The translations under genes and the position numbers were made by a program. From an uncultured bacterium (GTDB lineage: Bacteria; Eisenbacteria; RBG-16-71-46; CAIMUX01), in the NCBI GenBank assembly GCA_946886185.1, contig CAMPIC010000109.1, positions 1 through 7,937 of the forward strand: a stretch of DNA of 7,937 nt, written 5' to 3'. This document shows, piece after piece, positions 1-6,570 of this stretch. The number at the start of each line of letters is the position of its first letter. Within the stretch, counting starts at the first letter, position 1. The notes beneath the pieces are model-generated. The model did not search any database and had not been told where the DNA came from. It saw only the letters and a list, made by a program, of their open reading frames with translations.

Positions 1-1
1 G

Positions 2-1939
<1,938 letters not shown>

Positions 1940-1969
1940 CGGGGCCTCCGTTCCATCGTGCGCGGCTGT

Positions 1970-2025
1970 TCGGGACGGCGCGCGCGGGAGCACCATCAAC
2001 CAATCCCGACCGTCCCCCTCGAGGG
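1970..2025 (+). promoter_or_regulatory. Possible structured leader upstream of rpsF
   Basis: The 108-base gap between hppA and rpsF contains two overlapping inverted repeats that cannot both form. TCGGGA (1970-1975) can pair with TCCCGA (2004-2009), and GGGACGG (1972-1978) can pair with CCGTCCC (2010-2016). A 10-base palindrome CCCTCGAGGG (2016-2025) lies just before the rpsF ribosome binding site. Known rpsF leaders in many bacteria bind the S6:S18 complex through a structured RNA with a CCG element. A CCG is present at 2010-2012, but I cannot show that the fold matches that motif. There is no T-rich tract, so this is not a convincing terminator for hppA. A simple GC-rich coincidence is possible. 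Confidence 0.25.
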
Positions 2026-2030
2026 AGCGC

Positions 2031-2039
2031 GGAGAAGGA
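2031..2039 (+). promoter_or_regulatory. Ribosome binding site that fixes the rpsF start at TTG
   Basis: GGAGAAGGA lies eight bases before TTG at 2048. The frame is open further upstream to an ATG at 1958, but the residues before 2048 are not S6-like. The strong purine tract plus the canonical S6 N-terminus (MREYETT) select the TTG. Confidence 0.8.
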
Positions 2040-2047
2040 ACGAACCA

Positions 2048-2533
2048 TTGCGAGAGTACGAAACCACGATCGTGTTGCGGACCAACCTCGAAGAGGCGGA
2101 GCTCGAAAAGGAGATCCAGACGGTCGAGTCCGGCATCACCGGCAAGGGAGGCGAGATCGTCCAGCTCGAGCGGTGGGGAAAGCGCCGGCTGGCCTATGAG
2201 ATCGAGCGCCAGCACGAAGGCTACTACGTCATGTTCCGGTACACCGCTATCGCGGAGGTGCCTGCGGACCTGGAGAAGCGCTTCCGGATCAACGAGCGGC
2301 TCCTCCGCCACCTGACCGTCATCGCGGACACCCCGCGGCCTCGCCCGCGCGACGCGGAGGCCGAGTCGGGCGCTTCCGGTGAGGCGCCGGCGGAGGCTGG
2401 GGCTGCTCCGGCTGCGAGTACGCTCTCGCCTGGTCCTTCTGGAGAGGGGCTTCCGTCTTCTCCCGGTGCGGGCGAGCTCTCGCCTGTGACGGCCGGGGAA
2501 GAGTCTCCGCTCGCGCACGAATCGGAGTCGTAG
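2048..2533 (+). CDS. rpsF: Small ribosomal subunit protein bS6 with a long low-complexity C-terminal tail
   Basis: Protein S6 of the 30S subunit binds the central domain of 16S rRNA together with S18. The 161-residue product begins MREYETTIVLRTNLEE from a TTG codon. It contains the expected core, with GGEIVQLERWGKRRLAYEI at about 34-52, the following YYVMFRY strand (59-65), and LEKRFRINERLLRHLTV at about 75-91. The S6 fold ends near residue 95. Residues from about 96 to 161 are rich in Ala, Gly, Pro, Ser and Glu, with repeated SP motifs (LSPG, SSPG, ELSPV, EESP), and are probably disordered. S6 proteins are commonly about 95-135 residues, so this tail is at the long end; acidic tails on S6 are known, for example the glutamate tail added in E. 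coli. Downstream comes rplI, with no rpsR or ssb between. Expression is probably coupled to the other ribosomal gene. Confidence 0.96.
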   Translation: MREYETTIVLRTNLEEAELEKEIQTVESGITGKGGEIVQLERWGKRRLAYEIERQHEGYYVMFRYTAIAEVPADLEKRFRINERLLRHLTVIADTPRPRPRDAEAESGASGEAPAEAGAAPAASTLSPGPSGEGLPSSPGAGELSPVTAGEESPLAHESES

Positions 2534-2540
2534 CGGTTGC

Positions 2541-2567
2541 CGGCGCGTCGGCTGTGACCGCGCGCCG
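2541..2567 (+). other. Strong potential RNA hairpin just after rpsF
   Basis: CGGCGCG (2541-2547) pairs perfectly with CGCGCCG (2561-2567). After one bulged T, CGG (2549-2551) pairs with CCG (2558-2560), which closes the six-base loop CTGTGA. The stem starts eight bases after the rpsF stop codon. No T-run follows; the next bases are CCCGGAAGAGCATTC. It is therefore not a standard intrinsic terminator and could instead be a transcript-stability, processing or attenuation element. Confidence 0.5.
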
Positions 2568-2593
2568 CCCGGAAGAGCATTCATTCAATCGAG

Positions 2594-2627
2594 TCCGGGA
2601 ACGCCGCACTGGCGGGGTCTTCCCGGA
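2594..2627 (+). other. Strong potential RNA hairpin just before the rplI ribosome binding site
   Basis: TCCGGGAA (2594-2601) is the exact reverse complement of TTCCCGGA (2620-2627). Inside, CGCC (2602-2605) pairs with GGCG (2611-2614) around the loop GCACT, with a five-base bulge GGGTC on the 3' side. The 3' arm ends six bases before the rplI Shine-Dalgarno tract GAGGAGA (2634-2640). That position suits translational control of rplI, which is inference. Confidence 0.5.
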
Positions 2628-2649
2628 TCTGCAGAGGAGACGCAGTCCG

Positions 2650-3093
2650 ATGGAGATCATCCTTCTCGAAAACGTGGACGGGGTAGGTCGCCGCGGGGAA
2701 ACGGTGAAGGTCGCGCGCGGTTATGCGCGCAACTTCCTCCTTCCTCGCAAGCTCGGCATGGAGGCGACCAGCGCCGGCGCGCAGATGTTCAAGGAAGCGG
2801 AGCGGGTTCGCCGCGGCCGCGAAGATCGCTCGCGCACCGACGCGCAGAAAGTGGCGACGCAGCTCGACAAGGTGAGCGTCCACATCAAGGTGCAGGCCGG
2901 GGACGACGGCAAGCTCTTCGGTTCGGTGACGAGCGCCGACATCGCCCAGGCGATCGTGGCCAAGGGCGTCCAGATCGACCGCAAGCAGATCCAGCTCGAG
3001 GAACCGCTCCGGGAGCTGGGGGTGTACCACGTGCCGGTCAAGGTGTTCCAGGAAGTCGAAGGCAAGGTGCGCGTCCTCGTCACCAAGGAGTGA
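2650..3093 (+). CDS. rplI: Large ribosomal subunit protein bL9
   Basis: L9 binds 23S rRNA at the base of the L1 stalk and extends outward through a long helix; it supports reading-frame fidelity. The product has 147 residues, the normal family length. The N-terminal domain shows MEIILLENVDGVGRRGETVK and then the highly conserved GYARNFLLPRK (24-34). A charged, helix-prone linker runs from about 40 to 75. The C-terminal domain carries GKLFGSVTSADIAQAI (87-102) and the LGVYHVPVKV strand region (123-132). The ATG at 2650 is chosen because GAGGAGA lies nine bases upstream and the protein starts exactly like L9. The longer open frame from 2554 adds 32 residues with no L9 similarity. It follows rpsF after a 116-base structured gap that lacks rpsR. 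Confidence 0.98.
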   Translation: MEIILLENVDGVGRRGETVKVARGYARNFLLPRKLGMEATSAGAQMFKEAERVRRGREDRSRTDAQKVATQLDKVSVHIKVQAGDDGKLFGSVTSADIAQAIVAKGVQIDRKQIQLEEPLRELGVYHVPVKVFQEVEGKVRVLVTKE

Positions 3094-3155
3094 GATCGCC
3101 GGGCGACGCGCGTCTCAGCGGCGCGCGCCGGCCGGCACGCGTGCGAACCGGCGCG
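3091..3155 (+). other. Two inverted repeats between rplI and the parvulin-like gene
   Basis: The first repeat overlaps the rplI stop codon. TGAGA (3091-3095) and, after a bulged T, CGC (3097-3099) can pair with GCGTCTCA (3110-3117). In the second, CGCGCCGG (3124-3131) is the reverse complement of CCGGCGCG (3148-3155) and encloses the palindrome GCACGCGTGC (3135-3144). The second ends at the first base of the next gene's ribosome binding site (GGAGAGGA, 3155-3162). Neither repeat is followed by a T-run. The region is so GC-rich that some pairing is expected by chance. Confidence 0.35.
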
Positions 3156-3169
3156 GAGAGGATCGAGCA

Positions 3170-4447
3170 GTGAACAGCGAACTCCCGGGGGGGCGCCGAG
3201 GACGGTTCTCGAGCCCCTATCTCCTCTTGGTTGCGTGGCTCGCGACGTTCGGCATCTGGGCCGGTTCCTGCGCCAAGGAGCCGGCGGCGGTTTCATCACC
3301 CCCTTCCGGCCATCCTCTCGACGATCTGGTGCTGGCGCAGATGGGAGATCGCACCATCCGCGTCCGCGATCTGCTCCACAAGATCGATGTGCAACTTCCC
3401 GCCATGAAGGGCGCGGAAGGTATGAACGACTTCAAGCAGAAGCGGCAGGTCCTGCAGCAGACCTTCAACCAATACGGCTGGGTCTATCTCGCGGAGCAGA
3501 ACGGATGGGATGGCGATCCCGAGTTCCTCTCCGTGCTCGATCTCTCCCGCAAGTTCATCCTCTCCAATCACGCGTCGAAGAAAGCGGTCTACGACGTGGT
3601 GAAGATTTCCGACGAACAGGTTCGAGCCTATTACGACGAGAATCCGGACCAGTGGCAGGCCGCGCCGCGCGTGCGCGCTTCGGTCATCCTGGTGGAGACG
3701 CAGGCTGAGGCGGCCGATCTGGCGCGCCGGGCCCGCGCCGGCGAGGACTTCGCGGAGCTGGCCCGGACCTATTCCCGCCACGAGGTGACGCGGCATCTGG
3801 GAGGGCAGCTCGGCACGATCTCCTACAACGTGGAGGTGAAAGGCTTCCCCGAGACCAATCTCGATCAGGCGATCATGCAGCTCCAGGACCACGAGATTTC
3901 CGATCCGATACAGACCTCCATCGGGTGGGCGATCTTCCACGCCTACGATCGGATGGAGGCGCGGTCGCGCGCCTTCGAGGAAGTGCAGGAAATCATTCGC
4001 GAAGATTTGTACAAGAAGGAAGTGAACCGCCTCTTCACGGAGGTGCACGAGAAGGCGGTCCAGGATGCGAAGGGGGAGATCTTCGAGGATGCCTGGATCC
4101 GGTATGCCTCCACCTTGATCCCCGAAGATCAGGTCATGCGCCTGGCAAGCTCGGAGGCCGATCCGCGCAATCAAATCGCCTATTACCGCGCGCTCGTGGA
4201 GGACCATCCCGGCAGCCCGCTCGCTCCGCAAGCCCAGTTCATGACCGGTTTCGTGCTCGCCGACGAGCTCCAGGAGTACGAAGGGGCGCGCGAAGAGCTG
4301 GAGAAGATGATCGAGCTGTATCCGGACGACGAGCTCGTCGCCTCGGCCCGCTGGATGCTGGACAACCTGGGTGAAGGGCTCGCGGAGCAGGATCAGATGC
4401 GCCAGATCCGCAAGCAGGTTTCCACGGGGACGGAGGTGGCCCCGTGA
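3170..4447 (+). CDS. Parvulin/SurA-like envelope foldase, probable lipoprotein with TPR-like tail; rotamase histidines not conserved
   Basis: The 425-residue protein is probably exported. Residues 18-32 form a hydrophobic signal core ending in the lipobox-like WAGSC, with Cys34 as the candidate lipidation site; Ala rather than Leu at -3 makes this imperfect. Residues about 55-160 resemble the SurA-type helical chaperone module, with a KISDEQVRAYYDENPDQW segment (145-162). A PpiC-type rotamase domain spans about 166-262, with the recognisable ARAGEDFAELARTYS (188-202), GGQLGTIS (211-218) and EISDPIQTSIGWAIF (242-256). At the two places where parvulins carry active-site histidines, this protein has Val172 (SVIL for the usual SHIL) and Ala254 (GWAIF for GYHII). 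Isomerase activity is therefore doubtful and a holdase role is more likely. Residues about 330-402 look like a TPR pair (YYRALVEDHPGSP and then LEKMIELYPDDE). The GTG start has GGAGAGGA seven bases upstream. Its stop overlaps the start of the BFN gene, which implies translational coupling. Confidence 0.85.
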   Translation: MNSELPGGRRGRFSSPYLLLVAWLATFGIWAGSCAKEPAAVSSPPSGHPLDDLVLAQMGDRTIRVRDLLHKIDVQLPAMKGAEGMNDFKQKRQVLQQTFNQYGWVYLAEQNGWDGDPEFLSVLDLSRKFILSNHASKKAVYDVVKISDEQVRAYYDENPDQWQAAPRVRASVILVETQAEAADLARRARAGEDFAELARTYSRHEVTRHLGGQLGTISYNVEVKGFPETNLDQAIMQLQDHEISDPIQTSIGWAIFHAYDRMEARSRAFEEVQEIIREDLYKKEVNRLFTEVHEKAVQDAKGEIFEDAWIRYASTLIPEDQVMRLASSEADPRNQIAYYRALVEDHPGSPLAPQAQFMTGFVLADELQEYEGAREELEKMIELYPDDELVASARWMLDNLGEGLAEQDQMRQIRKQVSTGTEVAP

Positions 4448-4956
4448 TCGAAGTCAAAGTGTGGAGCCTCGCGCTCGACGACAAGAACAACTTCCCCGTG
4501 GTCATCCTGCAGAGCCTCGAGGGAAGCAAGAAGCTACCGATCTGGATCGGACCTCCCGAAGCGAATGCCATCGCCATGGAGATCGCGGGCCGCCGGTTTC
4601 CGCGCCCTCTCAGTCACGACCTGATGATCGCGATGCTGAAGGGGTTGGGAGCGAAGGTCCCCCGCGTCGAAATCACCGATCTCCGGGAGAACACCTTCTT
4701 CGCCAAGATCTACTTGGAGCGCGACGGAGAGATCATCGCCGTCGATGCACGGCCCAGCGACTCGCTGGCGATCGCGCTCAAGAGCAAGGCGCGCATCTTC
4801 GTCACTCCGAAGCTGTTCACCGATGAGCTCGATCGACTGGTGCAATCGGACCCGGCCGCCGGAGAGCAGGTCACGACCGATGAAGAGCGCGCGAAGCAGC
4901 TCAAGGCGTACCTGGAGAATCTGAATCCGAAGGATTTCGGCAAGTTCAGCTTCTGA
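4444..4956 (+). CDS. Bifunctional nuclease (BFN/DUF151) domain protein
   Basis: The 170-residue cytosolic protein carries the BFN (DUF151) domain over about residues 1-125. Landmarks are LPIWIGPPEANAIAMEIAG (31-49), RPLSHDLMIAMLKGLGAKV (54-72), a VEITDLRENTFFAKIYL stretch (75-91) and the signature VDARPSDSLAIAL (100-112). The domain was named after a plant protein reported to have DNase and RNase activity. Most bacterial members have no proven role, so a nuclease call is by family only. Residues 126-170 form a short charged tail with AKQLKAYLENLNPKDFGKF, similar in style to tails of other bacterial BFN proteins. The GTG start overlaps the upstream foldase stop by four bases (GTGA), and GGAGGT lies six bases upstream, so the two are probably translated together. 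A likely terminator follows two bases after the stop codon. Confidence 0.93.
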   Translation: MIEVKVWSLALDDKNNFPVVILQSLEGSKKLPIWIGPPEANAIAMEIAGRRFPRPLSHDLMIAMLKGLGAKVPRVEITDLRENTFFAKIYLERDGEIIAVDARPSDSLAIALKSKARIFVTPKLFTDELDRLVQSDPAAGEQVTTDEERAKQLKAYLENLNPKDFGKFSF

Positions 4957-4957
4957 G

Positions 4958-4987
4958 ACCGCGATCCAAAGTCGCGGGTTGTCTTCT
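4958..4987 (+). terminator. Probable intrinsic terminator after the BFN gene
   Basis: CCGCGA (4959-4964) pairs with TCGCGG (4972-4977) around the seven-base loop TCCAAAG. A T-rich stretch, TTGTCTTCT (4979-4987), follows. The stem starts two bases after the BFN stop codon. The stem is short and the T-tract interrupted, so termination may be partial. It would separate the upstream genes from the carbonic-anhydrase-like gene. Confidence 0.5.
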
Positions 4988-5025
4988 CACGCGACGCAAC
5001 GAGCATTCACTCCCGTCACCGTTCC

Positions 5026-5032
5026 GGAGGAA
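5026..5032 (+). promoter_or_regulatory. Ribosome binding site fixing the start of the carbonic-anhydrase-like gene
   Basis: GGAGGAA is a near-perfect Shine-Dalgarno tract and lies three to five bases before the ATG at 5036. It rules against the earlier in-frame TTG at 4979, which lies inside the terminator-like element and would add residues with no family similarity. Confidence 0.8.
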
Positions 5033-5035
5033 TCG

Positions 5036-5596
5036 ATGCCGTCCACCGCCTGGGTCTCTCCCGACGCGCGCCTCTTGCCCCACCGGGGCCACCGTCCACG
5101 CCTCGCCGCTTCCGTGTTCATCGCCCCCGGCGCGATGGTCATCGGCGACGTCACGCTGGGCGAGGAAAGCTCGATCTGGTACAACGCCTCGGTGCGTGGA
5201 GATGTCCATTGGATCCGCATCGGAAAGCGCACCAATGTGCAGGATCTGTGCGTCTTTCACGTCACCGGAGAGACGCACCCGCTCGAGATCGGAGATCGCG
5301 TCACGGTGGGACATGCCGCCATCCTGCACGGCTGTACGGTCGAGGACGGGGCGTTGATCGGAATGGGCTCGCGCATTCTGGACGGCGCGCGCATCGGGGA
5401 AGGAGCGCTGGTGGCGGCGGGCGCGATCGTCTCCCCGGGAATGGTGGTTCCGCCCCACTCCCTCGTGATCGGGACGCCCGCGCGGGTGCGCAGAGAGCTG
5501 GAAGACGCGGAGCGCGCCCAGGTCGCGGAGTCTTCCGATCTCTACGTCGCCTATGCCGCGCAGCACGCGCGAGAGCTCGGGCTGCTGCGCGACTGA
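5036..5596 (+). CDS. Gamma-carbonic-anhydrase-like hexapeptide-repeat protein
   Basis: The 186-residue protein has the left-handed beta-helix pattern of the gamma-carbonic anhydrase family (YrdA/CaiE/Cam-like), probably a trimer with metal sites at subunit interfaces. Hexapeptide repeats run from about residue 27 to 146: FIAPGAMVIGDVTLGEESSI (28-47), then IGKRT, IGDRVTVGHAAILHGC, ALIGMGSRILDGARIGEGA. The three expected metal-ligand histidines are present: H75 (in VFHV), H93 (in VGH) and H98 (in ILHGC). The family's conserved RGD (54-56) and NVQD (67-70) are also present. Residues 147-186 form a C-terminal helix. Many members of this group bind metal but show little or no carbonic anhydrase activity, so CO2 hydration is only a possibility. 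It lies 79 bases after the BFN gene, behind a probable terminator, and converges with the tonB-like gene. Confidence 0.92.
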   Translation: MPSTAWVSPDARLLPHRGHRPRLAASVFIAPGAMVIGDVTLGEESSIWYNASVRGDVHWIRIGKRTNVQDLCVFHVTGETHPLEIGDRVTVGHAAILHGCTVEDGALIGMGSRILDGARIGEGALVAAGAIVSPGMVVPPHSLVIGTPARVRRELEDAERAQVAESSDLYVAYAAQHARELGLLRD

Positions 5597-5638
5597 GCGA
5601 ATCGTTCCCTTGGCGGGCAGCGCAGAAACATCGACGGA

Positions 5639-5666
5639 CGAGCACCGCATGGCCCGGACATGCTCG
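5639..5666. other. Weak inverted repeat between convergent genes
   Basis: The 94-base convergent gap holds CGAGCA (5639-5644) and its reverse complement TGCTCG (5661-5666). An alternative overlapping pair is GCATG (5647-5651) and CATGC (5659-5663). A shared terminator would be expected here, but neither side has a convincing T-run, so I do not call it one. Confidence 0.2.
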
Positions 5667-5690
5667 CAGAAATCGTCGCGGCCACGCCGT

Positions 5691-6485
5691 TCAACCCTCG
5701 CCGCGGTCCTGGATGCGGAAACGAAACGGGACCACGATCCGAAAGGGACGCGGCGCGCCCTGAAGGACGAACGGGTGGAACTCCCAGAGCAGGAGCGCGT
5801 GGGCGGCCGACATCGCAAGGCTCCCATCGTCGGCGTGCAGCACGTGAACCTGCAGCACCTTTCCGTTCGCTCCCACCTCCGCCTCCAGCTTGACCAGTCC
5901 CTGGATGTCGCGCGCGACGGCCAGCTCCGGATACTCCGGAACGACCAGGCGGATCGGATTGAACTGGTCGGAGTAGGCGGCTTCGGGAGAGGAGGGATCG
6001 ACCGTCCAGTCTTCCCGCAGCTCGATCCGCAGCGTCGGCTCGCCCTCGTCGATCGGCGGCGCGGGCTCGGCGACTTGCTCGCGCGGAAACGAGCGCGGTG
6101 CGGTCGGCAGCTCGGGACCGCGCGCGATTTCCGGGTCGGGAGTCGCTTCCATCTCGATCGCGAGGAGCGCTCCGTGGGGCGGTCTCGCGACGGAGGATTC
6201 TTTCTCGACGGGAAGCTCCGGATCGATCGGGGCGAGCTCGATGACATCGATCCCTTCGCGGTAGCCCACGACCGGTTCGGGATGCGCGAGGGGGGAATAG
6301 CGTCGGACCGCGAATCCCAGAACGGCGTGCATCGCGAGCGAGCATATCCCCGCTGCAACGAGCGCTTGCCGATGGCGGTGACGTAGGAAAGCGATCCGGC
6401 GACTCAGGCGCCGGCCGCCGGAAGCTCCGCTTTGAAAGACCGGAGCGGGCTTCTCGAAGGGACGTGGGTACAACCTTGGCAACAT
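5691..6485 (-). CDS. TonB-family energy transducer protein
   Basis: The 264-residue protein has the TonB layout. A basic N-terminal cytoplasmic segment (RRLSRR, RHRHR) precedes one membrane anchor at about 41-60 (ALVAAGICSLAMHAVLGFAV). A Pro/Glu-rich periplasmic spacer covers about 65-180 (for example PELPVEKE, AEPAPPIDEGEP). The TonB C-terminal domain covers about 183-258, with YPELAVARDIQGLVKLEAEV (185-204), GKVLQVHVLHADDGS (208-222) and LLWEFHPFVLQGAPRPF (232-248). Such proteins pass proton-motive energy from ExbB/ExbD to outer-membrane transporters; some act in other envelope roles. No exbB, exbD or receptor gene is in the window. The ATG at 6485 has GGAG nine bases upstream. A TTG ten codons earlier (6515) has GGGAGG directly abutting it, too close to be used. 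It is divergent from the EF-G gene. Confidence 0.88.
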   Translation of the reverse strand: MLPRLYPRPFEKPAPVFQSGASGGRRLSRRIAFLRHRHRQALVAAGICSLAMHAVLGFAVRRYSPLAHPEPVVGYREGIDVIELAPIDPELPVEKESSVARPPHGALLAIEMEATPDPEIARGPELPTAPRSFPREQVAEPAPPIDEGEPTLRIELREDWTVDPSSPEAAYSDQFNPIRLVVPEYPELAVARDIQGLVKLEAEVGANGKVLQVHVLHADDGSLAMSAAHALLLWEFHPFVLQGAPRPFRIVVPFRFRIQDRGEG

Positions 6486-6498
6486 TGCAGCAGGCTCC

Positions 6499-6568
6499 GT
6501 GCAGCTCCTCGGCAACCTCCCGACTACGTGCAGGATACCAGAGCGCCGAGCTTGGTGTTACTCTGCAC
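6499..6568. promoter_or_regulatory. Divergent tonB/EF-G intergenic region with repeated GTGCAG elements
   Basis: The gap of 85 bases must hold both promoters. GTGCAG occurs at 6499-6504 and 6528-6533, and its reverse complement CTGCAC at 6563-6568, two bases before the EF-G ATG. GTGCAG (6528) and CTGCAC (6563) could form an outer stem. Inside it, ACCA (6537-6540) plus AG (6542-6543) can pair with CTTGGT (6551-6556). TGTTAC (6556-6561) is a weak -10-like hexamer (three of six matches); if real, transcription would start at or near the ATG. No clear -35 box is seen. Interpretation as operator or leader is inference. Confidence 0.3.
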
Positions 6569-6570
6569 TG

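Noticed and set aside
2554..2649. N-terminal extension of L9 from the ATG at 2554
   Set aside because: The added 32 residues are unlike L9, and the frame would cross the hairpin region. The ATG at 2650 has the proper ribosome binding site and L9 N-terminus.
3296..4231. A 311-codon minus-strand frame opposite the parvulin-like gene
   Set aside because: The plus-strand frame has a signal peptide, rotamase motifs and a good ribosome binding site; the minus frame has no recognisable features.
5639..5666. Bidirectional terminator between the convergent genes
   Set aside because: Only a 6-bp stem with a 16-base loop and no T-run on either strand, so it is recorded only as a weak inverted repeat.
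4946..6358. A 470-codon minus-strand open frame overlapping the carbonic-anhydrase-like and TonB-like genes
   Set aside because: Its translation is Arg/Ser/Pro-rich without domains and conflicts with two well-supported genes.
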